Shown here: positions 54,382 through 64,000 of the stretch, piece after piece | How the letters are laid out: every line of letters begins with the position of its first letter | Numbering within the stretch: the first letter of the stretch is position 1 | Source: Perkinsus marinus ATCC 50983 | Taxonomy: Eukaryota; Perkinsozoa; Perkinsida; Perkinsidae | NCBI RefSeq assembly: GCF_000006405.1 | Contig: NW_003215602.1 | Location: 140,768-204,767, forward strand | Length of the DNA: 64,000 bases | Reading direction: 5' to 3' | Position numbers and translations under genes: made by a program | Notes under the pieces: model-generated | What the model was told of the DNA's origin: nothing | The model's input: the letters and a program-made list of their open reading frames with translations, nothing else | Databases searched by the model: none

Positions 54382-56348
54382 GCTTACCCTCATTATTTCA
54401 TCGTCATCTACCAACATATCAGTCTCATCAACCGATCAATTTGTGAGGATGATTTCGCGAGGCTTGACAACTCTACTATAGTTGTCAATCATTCAGACGA
54501 CCATGTCTACTTTCTATTTCGTATACTCATTATCAGACTTATTGAGAAATAGTGAAGAACTTGAGAACTCGAAGAACTGAGATCTCACGATATGTCTGTG
54601 ACGCGTCCGATATTCGATTCTGAGTTGAGTTGAGTTCATTGCGAAGTCCGTATTTTTGCAGCTCGATACATTTCGAGTATCTTACGTACTTCAGGGGTTC
54701 TTATTTGGATCTTAATCTTCTGTCTATTCCGTCACTATAACTTCGATATGGATCTGAGTCCTAGTAGGAGAAGCTTTGTTGGGTTGTACGCGAGTCCATC
54801 GTCAATAGCTTCTAATCAGGAGTCTGCAGGGGAGGAAACCGTATCGCTGCACCATTTTCAGTATACCACTAACCTGTTACCTAAAAATCGGCTCTTGCGT
54901 TCATGCAGTAACGGAACAGCCGGCTTGTCCCCGCTGTCCCCCCCCCCTAAGATTCATTGAAGAGTAAGAAACGAGTCAGCTTCGAGCTTCGTAGATAATT
55001 ACGACTTTCTCCCGCCACGCTCAATCCGTGGCGGAAGGGATCGGGTTTGTCCGCAACTTCGTCCCCTCGCTCATTTAGCAAAGCCTAGAGTACAGTGAGG
55101 CTGTCGAGCAGTGCCTCGTAGTCGTATCGAGTCGTGCGATGATAACAGGAAAAACATCAATACCTTTGAGATGAAATCTCCACTTCGCTGTAAGAAATCT
55201 CCATCCCCAAACCCAAGCCCAATATTCTCAATATTATCATAACAAACTACTTTAATTATAAATATTAACATTATGATTAAAGTAGTTGGTTCAATCAGTT
55301 CATGACCATCATTATTTGTAGTGGGTGAACCAACAGCGTTAATCCAACACTACTAACAATGAAACCGTGTATTGTAGAGTATGATGCTTTCGAGACCGTT
55401 CGATACCATTGGAACGTAACAAGAGATAATTTGAAGACTTTAGTGCTGGATACTGTCACGCTGCTAGAAGTCCATGTTAACCTTTTGCTGATTCGGGTAA
55501 ACAGTAGGTGGCTCAAAGGCGAATTCAGTAATCTTTGGGGCGCAGCGAGAATTTTCGGGCGACCTAAGCCCCATGTTCATCGATTGCGTGACCTTTGGAC
55601 ACATCAACTTTGGACATAAAGTTGTCGAAAGCCCTTTGGACAGCAAGGGATGTCAAAACGAATCTCATGACTAAGTTTTGGACAGTTTGTCCAAAAACTA
55701 CCCTAGGGAGTAGTTTGGACATGAAGTTGTCGAATATATTTTTTTCATCAAGAAGTTGTCCAATTACGCCTGTAGCGACCTTTGGACAGCTTCCTGATCA
55801 ATTGGACATGTTTGGACAATATTTAGTAATCTGGACTACAATGTGTCGGAATGTGGCACCGATTACCTTTGGACATCTGTCTCGAATGCGCTCGCCCATA
55901 AATGTTTCAAATTTATCTGACAATGTAATTCCTGATAGCTCCTTAATAGTATTAGCTTTCGATGAGGCTATTAATCTTCTTATTTTTGCGACACGAGAGA
56001 TGAATCAGCTCAGCTGATAAGATGAGATGGCGATGTTAAAAAAACCAAAAAAACCAAAAAACAACGGAGATGGACTGGTCACCCTCGCCGACTATCGAAG
56101 ACCTCAAAAGCCGCTGATGTGTGCGAAGCATTGGCTGGCCGCCTAGCCGAAATCGGCTTCGAGTGAGAGAGAGAGGGAATCTTGTAGTCGGTGTTGTTTT
56201 TGCATTATGGCTGAGACTGCAGTAAGGATAGTGTACCGGCATTTCCTAGCAGTACACTAGTACACTAGTAGTACGCACACTAGTATATCGACTGGATTTA
56301 TCCGAGTCCAAAGTTGCTCCTTCATGGGTTCTGCTGTGGCGCCTTGAT
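54382..56348. other. Non-coding stretch with TTTGGACA cluster
   Basis: Contains the hairpin CCGCCACG..CGTGGCGG near 55017-55038, the TTTGGACA cluster at 55598-55876 and an AC/CTAG-rich simple stretch near 56250-56285. The frames across it are not supported. Confidence 0.4.
55598..55876. repeat. TTTGGACA/TGTCCAAA motif cluster 1
   Basis: About ten copies of TTTGGACA or its complement in 280 bp, often extended as TTTGGACAT-AAGTTGTCGAA. Spacing is irregular (11-60 bp), so it is not a simple tandem array. A similar cluster is at 58037-58345. Confidence 0.8.
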
Positions 56349-56828
56349 TTGGAGGTGGGCCATTTTGACTGCAACTTCGAAGGGGTTGGTGGTAGAAGAT
56401 TACCACTGTCACAACTTGTCCTAACCATAGAACCAGCTGAACATCCTGTTATATTCGGGTATGTGGGAACAGATCTTGCTAACGAGTGCGGAATCAGTCT
56501 GCCAAGCCATCGATATGAGATAGGAGGTCTTTGCTTTCTGTATGACACATACATATGTGCATTCGCGTCTCGTGGACATGGTCTGAAGGGCATGATCGTA
56601 GATTTGTGCACCGAATCAATAATTTTCATGACCCCTTCGTATGGTCTTTCTCCGTTCCGTGATGTGCAAATATCTGACTTATGGATGGACAATAAGGGCA
56701 TAATACTGTGTATCAATGTGGCTGACTCTCGGTATGAGATAGGAGATGAAGAGCTAAGTGAGAACCGTGATGATAGCGGACGATCATTCTATGTGAAGTA
56801 TTTTGAAATAGAAGGATCGAAACTTTAA
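56349..56828 (+). CDS. Hypothetical protein, possible lineage-specific family
   Basis: A 159-codon uninterrupted frame with good codon flow (VFGYV-like strands, HRYEIGGLCFLYDTYICAFA, RDVQISDLWMDNKGIILCIN, SFYVKYFEIEG) and a TAA at the end. The pattern of alternating short beta strands resembles a propeller-like protein, as does 63151-63849. The frame may be one exon of a longer gene upstream. Function not assigned. Confidence 0.5.
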   Translation: MEVGHFDCNFEGVGGRRLPLSQLVLTIEPAEHPVIFGYVGTDLANECGISLPSHRYEIGGLCFLYDTYICAFASRGHGLKGMIVDLCTESIIFMTPSYGLSPFRDVQISDLWMDNKGIILCINVADSRYEIGDEELSENRDDSGRSFYVKYFEIEGSKL

Positions 56829-58486
56829 TAGTCATTTGTCGTATCAGCTGCTCTAACACGGCATGTCTATTATTTCGACTCGTTGCGAAGCTGTAAGTAT
56901 TCGTAGCATTCCGAAGTATTTTATGTTATCTATTGTACTCGAGGTATTTGGAGGTAGAACTCCTATCCAATAACAAAGTCTGTAATGCAATCAGTTTACA
57001 TCAGTATTATCAATTTTCATCAGCCGTAATCAATCCTTTTCCTGATCGTTATGAGTTGAGTTTATACATTACTCGCTAACTTATGGAGAGATTAGTGAGA
57101 TTATCCGTGAGATTATCAAACTCCCATTCCCGTTCCCAGTAGGAAAATAACCAGATATACCAGGCTATAATCAGATATACCGTTTTAAATGCCCTTATCA
57201 TGTTGTGTTTCAATACTCACGATCTAACAATGTTATTATCGAACACAATACAAGTGCAACGTGGAATTATTCTACTAGAATCAGGTGCGGACCAATAGTC
57301 GACTGCCATTTCGCACCGGAAGTGTATATCACACTAAACTCAACACAGAAATCTATGCCAACCTCAACGCTCAAAATATCGCGGGAGACAGACGGTGTAA
57401 AAAATCGGTGTGTACACGCTTCATCAGCTATGCTCAGCCAATGACTGACTTAAAGAGCTCGTGTTGTATACTTATATCACGTGTATGAACTCGCATGTTA
57501 ATCCCGAGAATCCCGAGTATACCAGATATCCGACTCGGATAATCCGAGTGAGTTCAGTACATGATGTGATTGGTCTAGGGCGTAAGAGGTCTCGAGACTT
57601 CCGAACCAGGAGAAGTGCCACGAAGAAACTATCCCTAACCGCCAGACTTCTCCAAACGATCATTCCACTGAATCTAGTGAGAAATATTGAATGACGTATA
57701 GCCGTTAAACATTCGCACGTTAAATCCGTCCCCAGTTGCCTCGAAAGGTTATGACTCCTAAATGTTCAATGAGATCTAGTAAATCTGATTTACATGCGTG
57801 TGTGATGAGTAAACATGTTCGCCCAAACGTGCGTGCCTTTATATGTAGTGTTGTATCAAACAATTTGCTTACAATTGCAAGGTACGGGACCGAAAGACAT
57901 ATGCGTTTGAAGATAAACTGTTGAAGCTTTGCAATCAATGTGATCCAAACGTAATTGGGTGCCATTGATCATCTATGCTAATATCGCTAAGTGTGAAAGC
58001 TTCGAGATTGCAAGATAGCGTTATCAACTCATCATCAACTGTCCAAAAGTGCCAACGACAAGCTTTGGACAAGTTTTCGAGGGAAATGCAGACAAATCCA
58101 CCTTTGGACATCACTTGGACAAGATGTTGTCCAAAAGAGGCTGGATGTCCTTCTGGACATGTCGACACGTATTTGTTGTCCAAAAAACCTGTCCAAAGAT
58201 CACCCATGGTGTTGCTTTCGACATTTCTTGTCCAATTTGTACATTTTCGGGCGAGCGCCACTACGTTTCAAGTTGTCGAAACATAGCCCATGGGTTGAGT
58301 AATGGACACCTTGTCAAGCATTTAACTTTGGACAAGAAAGTTGATGTGTCCAAAGAAGCGCTTACGTGTTCATCGAATCATCACTGAAATTCAGACTATT
58401 ATTCGTGTGAGAATCGAGTCTGAGTTTCGAGATCGGCTTATAGAGCGACCCCTAAGTCACCACCCGCTGAAAGCGCGCAGGCCCAT
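56829..58486. other. Gene-free stretch with second TTTGGACA cluster
   Basis: AT-rich; includes the palindrome ACTCGGATAATCCGAGT near 57533 and the motif cluster at 58037-58345. Overlapping short frames are not supported. Confidence 0.4.
58037..58345. repeat. TTTGGACA/TGTCCAAA motif cluster 2
   Basis: About ten to twelve copies of TTTGGACA, TGTCCAAA and close variants (CTTTGGACAAG, GTTGTCCAAAAG) in both orientations within 310 bp, like cluster 1. Confidence 0.8.
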
Positions 58487-59733
58487 GTGATCACCATCTG
58501 CGCACTTGGGTTGATCAGGCTGTCTTCTTCCCGAGGACTCAATTCTTCTCCACCACCCACAGCGATCCTCCAGGGTGAATGTGGACGATTCCGAAGTATG
58601 AGTATTGGATTAAAGCGAGAACCGCTGTTTCACTCGAGTGGATTCTTAACTTCGATTCGAAGTCTGTACTCAACACATACACATTGGGTGGACCAGCCAC
58701 CGGTCGTGCAAAGATCCTCTCGCCGCGGATCGAACCTCAGCCCAGTGAACTACTGGAGATCCAGCGCTGGCAGACAACCCAATATGTCAAGAAGGAGCTC
58801 GAACCAAAAACCAAAAGTGCATCGCTTGAGCCTCCTCTCATTGAGGTGGACACATGACGAATTGATGCACCACCACTGCGGAGTATATTTTGGAGTTGTT
58901 TCATGGGCTCGGGTAAATCTTGTGTACATAGGTTTTTGGTCTCCTCCATTGCAATGGATGACAACATCACAACGAATGCCAATATGGCATCGGCGTCGAC
59001 CCAGGCTCGGTATGCGGTGGCGGTAATATGCTGGGGTCGAACCTGAGCGGGAAGGATAACAGTCGTGTGCAATCACCGTCCGAGTGAATCGATAGTGTTG
59101 ATTGTCTCCAACGCCACTCGTGATTGGTTCAGGGTCACAAACTCCATCCGGTGTTCCTCGAAAGCGTTCCTCACAAATTCTATCGAGCTCCACCGTGGCT
59201 TGTTAGGTGTGTAATCCCTTGAACACTACTGGAGAACGATTCGAGTTCGTAACCGAGGGTCTACAGCCTTTACCTCATGTTCATTGGAAACGAGAAGACA
59301 TGAGGGACTTCTGGCACACGTACAGTGCACCTCCTGACGGCTTCCATAAGTGCTACTTACAGCACCCATGATAGTGAGCACGGTTAAGTTCAGGTTCGCA
59401 CTAGTTACTAAGCTGCTGGACCACCACGGTCTGGGGAGGAAGTCCCGCTCCGAGGTGCATTTAAGCCGACTCGAGGGTGCATTACGACGGTATAGTCCCC
59501 ACTGAGTTATTCACCACCACCGTTGTTTTTCATTAGAGCCGGTTTGGCCGTTGACGCTCGAAATCGCGTCAGTGCTGATGCCTTCAACGCTATATCAGAG
59601 GACATCACTGAGAGGGGCGGTCTGCATTGTTGGATCCGAACTGCTCTCTCTTGAAGTATCATACCATTCCCTTTTAACTTCGTGTTTTGAGTTCATTAGT
59701 CTTCAACGGTGGTCATAGTACTGATTATTCAAG
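58487..59733. other. Competing unassigned frames
   Basis: Overlapping frames at 58487-59026 (+), 58579-58857 (+; EPQPSELLEIQRWQTTQYVK looks the most natural) and 58750-59193 (-). No family recognised and no decisive splice signals. Confidence 0.3.
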
Positions 59734-60516
59734 ATGACCATGCAAGCCTCAGCGGCATCCGCGTTTTACTACACCTGTTTCGACACAGCAGAAGTCGGTC
59801 AATGGTCCTCACTGCAGCCCATAGTACCTGGTGCCTTGATGCCGATGGAGAGTCTCAGCGCCGAGTAAGTCCTGGGCTGCACTGTGTATGCATTTACTGT
59901 ATTCAGATGCTCGTCTAGCGATAGCAGCAGTCCTCTACTCCGTAGCTTGGATCGTGACTCGTGTGTTGAGGTCATTGCTCGCCTCATTGATGACGATGGT
60001 CGGAAACTGGTAAGCATGCCCCACAGCAGTTCGTACCTTATCCAGTGTGGTAAAATATTGTCGATCACATGCCTGGGAAAATACCCATTAACTCTCATCT
60101 GTACATTCTACTCGAATTTGTATGTAAATTCTCTAGTTGTGAGGAAATTCTCGGACTCAGCTGAGGGGAGCGAACATATATTTCAACACTGTATCTGTTG
60201 TTGTCGTCTTCAGGAGACGGTGGAAGTGGTGCGGCAGTGCTGGAGAGAGCAGCAGATGATATCCCTCTTCCTCAATCATCGAGACCATTACCACACGGCA
60301 TTGGAGATACTCAACAGCTCACAGATACCACCCATCGAGGACTTCCTCAACATACGGCCCTACACACGGATGCTATCGGCGGGCATGGCAGCTGAGCTTT
60401 CGACACTTAGTAGAGTAGACCTTATACAGTTGATTGTGGATGTGGTTAAGGATCCCTCCAAGGTCGACACTATTCCCTCTATTATAAGCTGTAAGTCTGC
60501 AGCTACTGCTTCGTGA
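59734..60516 (+). CDS. Hypothetical protein, three exons
   Basis: Exon 1 starts MTMQASAASAFYYTCFDTAE and ends at a GTAAGT donor. Exon 2 (ECSSSDSSSPLLRSLDRDSC, VIARLIDDDGRKL) joins in frame and ends at GTAAGC. After an intron carrying a partial element A, exon 3 (ETVEVVRQCWREQQMISLFL ... PPIEDFLNIRPYTRMLSAGM ... LIQLIVDVVKDPSKVDT) ends TGA at 60516. The C-terminal part looks alpha-helical. All three splices are consensus, so the gene is probably real; the family is unknown. Confidence 0.65.
60110..60200 (+). mobile_element. Element A partial copy (intron)
   Basis: Only the right half remains: GTGAGGAAATTCTCGGACTC, AGCTGAGGGGAGCGAACATA and TTTCAACACTG. Confidence 0.65.
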
Positions 60517-60767
60517 CTTCACACGAGTTGTGTTATCTAGTTGTGCTAGGATGCAATAAGTGGAATAGTTCACTATTACTAGCGATTTATGTTGATCATG
60601 GCTATTACTAAGTTCTCGTACGCTGAGCTAGTCTTCTGGGGACAATAGGTCTCAATGAATGCTAGACCGAACATCATCGATGTTGTTGTGGAGCTTTCAG
60701 TTAAGCTTAGCCGTGGCTCCCAATTGAATTCATCCTCCCTACACAGTATCACCTCGTAGGTGATTGT

Positions 60768-62402
60768 ATGATATCTTCTCTCTTAATGAGGCCATCCCTT
60801 TCTCGTATACCTGGTGTCACCATCCTTCGTCGTAGCCTAGCTACACTCAGCAATCCTCTGCCCGTAGCGCAACTACGGGAGAAGTCGATGATGAAGCCAA
60901 GCTGCGGCCCTCTACCACAGAGGCTTACTGAGTCAGGACACCCCTGGGTCTACTGGCCAGAGGTATCTCGTCTACAGCTGTTCCCAGGGAGTGTAGGCTC
61001 CATGTCGTTGTAATTCAGATAGAGAACATCAAGGAGTTGAACCCCCTGCCCCCAGGCTCCATCGTGAGGCTGCTAGGGCCGGATGGGTCAGACCTTGGAC
61101 TGGGTCTACTCAATCGGTCGAGCTCTATCCCAGTACGAGTGCTCACCAGGAGCTCACCATCCTCTACAGTGACGGAAGATTATATATCTGTGAGCCCTCC
61201 GCCACGTTGCACATATGCATGGTCATGGCTCAGGCATTGCTCCGTCGTCGAGCCCATAAAGCAGTATCTCGTAGCTTGGCACTACCCACTATAGCTCGGC
61301 ATCGGTGTGGTAGACTCATCACAGGGGAGGCTGATGGTCTGCCCGGAATCACCTGTGACCTACTGCGAGCTGCTGACGACAAAGGACGTGGCAGTATACT
61401 GATTTTCAAGTGGGGACGGCAGCTTCTGCTGTACAGCATTGTGGGTTTATCCTTCTCGGCCAGATTCGATACCTACGGGGAAGAGTTCTCATGGGATAAG
61501 GTCGTCCGAGATGAGGTGTGCGATAGCATTCACGATATAACAGCGGTGGTTGTTCATAAAATGAACTGGAGGAAGGAGCGCCATGGGGCCGATGGCAAGG
61601 TTCGTCCGACATGACACCTTCATTGATTTGTGTCACTCCGAAGATGGTGTTCTTGCTATTGTCAGGAATTCACTACTACACTAGTCCGAGGAAGCGAGAG
61701 TGTTCTTGATGGCGCCTACGTTGTCGAGGGACAAACGCACTTCCAGCTGCCGCTCATGGATGTGCATCATCAGAGTATGTGGCCTTTCCATGAAGCTGAT
61801 ATGCGGCAACGATTACAACCCGTAGGTCGACAGCGAACGGTCTCCTGTTATTGTCGCTCAGTGTGTCCGAGGCCGTACTGTGTTGGATGTCTCCTGTGGG
61901 TACGGCGGTTGGGGTATCAGGGCAGCTAAGGAAGGTGCTGCTGCGGAAGTAGTGATGCTGGACGAAGCTGTCAGGGCCGTACGCTTTGCCGAAACTAATT
62001 CTAAGATCAATGGAGTTGATGACAAGGTGGAGGTTCGCGTGGATCTTGTTGAGAATCTAATTCTATTCAGGTATCAATCCTTCTGAGAAATGACCTCGAG
62101 AACGAGCTTGAGGCTATGGCTGCTTCGAGGCTCTTCTTCGACGTGGTAATCCTGCATGCTTATCCACAAATTAAGAAACGGGAGAGGGTTTCATTCGGCC
62201 AGCTGGGACGGGAGCTCGTGGCTTCTGCAGAAGGGTGTGTGAGCATCACGACCGCCTCGAATATGCGGGTTGGTTGATCAGCTTACACAAAGAGGTTCAA
62301 GCTGCGGTAGGAGTCGTGGCTAAGGGAGGTCTTCTAGTGTTACACACTCCTTTGATATCTCGGGCGGAAGATAAGGCTAGCGAACAGATGGTGATTCCTT
62401 AG
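60768..62402 (+). CDS. RlmI-like PUA/SAM RNA methyltransferase
   Basis: Class I SAM methyltransferase resembling bacterial RlmI (23S rRNA m5C). A basic start (MRPSLSRIPGVTILRRSLATL) suits an organelle presequence. The PUA part follows: ESGHPWVYWPE (the family's 'GHPWVF'), then PLPPGSIVRLLGPDG and LGLLNRSSSIPVRVLTRS. Next are ALLRRRAHKA and LITGEADGLPGITCDLL (the 'HGEADGLPGL' signature). The SAM core is RTVLDVSCGYGGWGIRAAKE (motif I), AVRFAETNSKINGVDDKVEV, FFDVVILHAYPQ and VVAKGGLLVLHTP. First exons are 60768-60962, 61019-61189 and 61234 onward; later splices are approximate. Ends TAG at 62402. The usual 'DPP' motif reads HAY here, so activity could be altered. Confidence 0.8.
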
Positions 62403-63150
62403 TTCTACTGATTCGAGATAAATCACGTCCCGTGTAGATAATTCACGCTCTGAGCAATCAGAAGAGAACAGGAGCGATAGAATGGAGTATGAGTAGCGTT
62501 GGGCCATCCTCAGGTGAGAGGGACGGTTCTTTAGGAACCCATCCATCACGCTGAATATTCGTCAGGTCTCTTGCTGGGTCATCACGATGTGCTCTATTCC
62601 CGTACAATGGCAGTTCGCTTGACATGATCCGTTTTTTTGTTTCTGAAATCACGTTTCTATACCCTAGCCGGATTTGCCTTGAACAGTTTGCGGATTACTA
62701 GAGCGTAATAAATGAACGAGATGAAGTTACTCACGACTCGTGAGTATGAGTTGGGAATCGTTGAATGGACAAACGAATGGGAGTCGAAGAACTTTCTATT
62801 CATTGAGGCGATACCTCTAACTCCCACTAGGTCGAAGTCTGTTTGTATGGTCCTGCTGCTAGGATCTGCCTCGTTATGTTCTAGCTGATCGAAGCTCCAG
62901 ACGAACCTCGATCTTCGTGTGCTCATTTCCCGTGCCAGCTATAGCGATAAGCGATGTCACACTTGTGATTGACCGATTACGGAATATCATTAGTGGTCTC
63001 AACATCACCGATCGCAACACCAGTAACGGCGGAATATACAGCAGATGAGATCGTATACTCTGCAACTCAATTCATAGCTATAAGAATCGATGAAATCCCT
63101 GAAATAGCGGTGTACTATTGAAGATGGAGAAAAGCAAGATGACGTCCTAG
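62403..63150. other. Unassigned stretch
   Basis: Short minus-strand frames (62657-62926: FVWSFDQLEHNEADPSSRTI; 62874-63065) might be 3' exons of the following minus-strand gene, but no splice is convincing. Confidence 0.3.
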
Positions 63151-63849
63151 TCACTGATAGCGATGGAGAAGTCGAATAGTGCAAGCACCAGGATCTTGGG
63201 CATTTTCCTCGACAGTATGAATTATGCCGCGCGGCAAACGTCCAGCAGCTAGAGTAGTCGCCTCCGGGGGAATTGACAATGGCTCCATCCTATTGTTGTT
63301 GAGGTGTCTGAGCATCCACTTGACTTTCCCTACATCGTTCAGAACTCGTATTATGACACAGTCATGGGTGACAAAGTGGACTCTCATACCATCTTGCATT
63401 TCTTCTTTGTTGCTGAACAAGGTTTCGCGAGCTCCACGCACGATCTGAGGTGGTTCAGAATCATCGAAGACCAACGAGGAGTGATGGTAGGCGGAAAAAC
63501 CACCGCGAACAATCTGAGCCGTCAGATGAGTTTGGCACCAAGAGCAACTAATGTCAACTGCGAGCCAGCGATTCTGTTCATGCGGATACGAGACCAGCTT
63601 CCTGGCCTGCGAGGACCATAAGCCTCTCCGAATATCACAGTCGTACAGCGAGATATCCCCTCTCCATAAGAGGCATATAAATATGCGATCTCTAGTGTAT
63701 CTCACAACCAACTTCTTTTCGTCGGCGCGCGGTAATCCTCTGATTTCTACAATACTGATGCACTGCCGGTGGTTGAGGTCATAAGTATACACCCGGTTAG
63801 CCCGCCTATCGAACGCAGCTAGATGGTCAACGTCAGAGTTTAAGGTCAA
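63151..63849 (-). CDS. Hypothetical beta-rich protein
   Basis: A 232-codon minus-strand frame and the longest single hypothetical here. Repeated short strands (NRVYTYDLNHRQCISIVEIR, RDRIFICLLWRGDISLYDCD, VIIRVLNDVGKVKWMLRHL) suggest a propeller-like fold. The Met at 63849 is the first in frame; the true start may lie upstream of the window's neighbouring exon. No family recognised. Confidence 0.55.
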   Translation of the reverse strand: MTLNSDVDHLAAFDRRANRVYTYDLNHRQCISIVEIRGLPRADEKKLVVRYTRDRIFICLLWRGDISLYDCDIRRGLWSSQARKLVSYPHEQNRWLAVDISCSWCQTHLTAQIVRGGFSAYHHSSLVFDDSEPPQIVRGARETLFSNKEEMQDGMRVHFVTHDCVIIRVLNDVGKVKWMLRHLNNNRMEPLSIPPEATTLAAGRLPRGIIHTVEENAQDPGACTIRLLHRYQ

Positions 63850-64000
63850 TGAGAGAGCCCTTCGGACAAGGTGGATCCAGTTCCATAACGAACCGATTAT
63901 TCTCCAGCACCGACCTCATGGCTGTGTGGGCCGATGAACTCATGTATGATGGATTGTAGTGTCTCTATGGGGCCGACCTTGCAAACCTCCCTCAACCAAA
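63850..64000. other. Window end, unassigned
   Basis: Nothing recognised in the last 150 bp; may hold upstream exons of the minus-strand gene. Confidence 0.3.

Noticed and set aside
56349-56390. Spliced-leader-like match (GGCCATTTTGACTGCAAC)
   Set aside because: Too many mismatches to the leader as remembered, and it lies in the coding frame of the hypothetical at 56349-56828.

Overview
This is a nuclear window from a protist. The compact split genes suggest an alveolate, most likely a Perkinsus-type parasite of molluscs; that lineage call is inference from gene style and protein flavour, not from a database match. No prokaryotic, viral or plasmid backbone is visible. Most genes are cut into many short exons by GT-AG introns of about 42-56 bp. 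These introns had to be resolved by hand, because most single reading frames are only fragments of genes.

Layout. 1-5.1 kb: a GATC-rich degenerate repeat, a broken Kelch-like gene and lineage-specific frames. 5.1-18.6 kb, all minus strand: a peroxiredoxin-5, an LRAT-domain protein, a membrane-anchored S10 serine carboxypeptidase (549 aa, fully resolved) and a long mitochondrial IF-2 gene stuffed with repeats. 18.6-25.6 kb: poorly coding, with a tRNA-Ser(GCU) and hypothetical exons. 25.6-28.7 kb, plus strand: TRDMT1/DNMT2 (tRNA cytosine methyltransferase) followed by TYW3 (wybutosine synthesis). 29.6-33.9 kb, minus strand: a hypothetical gene, proteasome subunit beta-7 (PSMB4; 240 aa, fully resolved) and an HTATIP2-like oxidoreductase. 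34-35.2 kb: a hypothetical plus-strand gene. 37.2-44.2 kb, plus strand: PCID2/THP1 (TREX-2 family; 469 aa, fully resolved), a mitochondrial-type J-domain protein with a C-terminal extension, and a protein with a SAP-like helical segment. 44.5-45.7 kb: a hypothetical minus-strand gene. 46.8-48.7 kb: two tandem polyprenol/phytol-kinase-like membrane genes with matching exon structure. 49.1-50.1 kb: two satellite-like tandem arrays (82 bp and 20 bp). 50.7-52.6 kb: an STPGR (SHIPPO/ODF3-like) axonemal protein and a serine-rich hypothetical. 54-64 kb: hypotheticals, two TTTGGACA clusters and an RlmI-like PUA/SAM methyltransferase at 60.8-62.4 kb.

The most striking structure is in the introns. Two short dispersed element families (A, about 20 copies with CAGTGTTGGAA-type inverted ends; B, about 7 copies with GGGTGAAACTCCA-type inverted ends) and a two-copy family C lie mainly inside introns and explain many of the introns longer than about 150 bp. 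Separately, one 70-bp intron in the HTATIP2-like gene is a tRNA-like sequence flanked by a perfect 8-bp direct repeat. The repeat contains the AG|GT that makes both splice sites, and removing the insert restores an open frame. This looks like an intron born by insertion of a tRNA-derived element. A 46-bp PCID2 intron carries an antisense tRNA 3'-half.

The genes do not form one pathway. They are housekeeping functions: redox defence, mitochondrial translation, proteasome, mRNA export, tRNA/rRNA modification, lipid kinase and flagellum.
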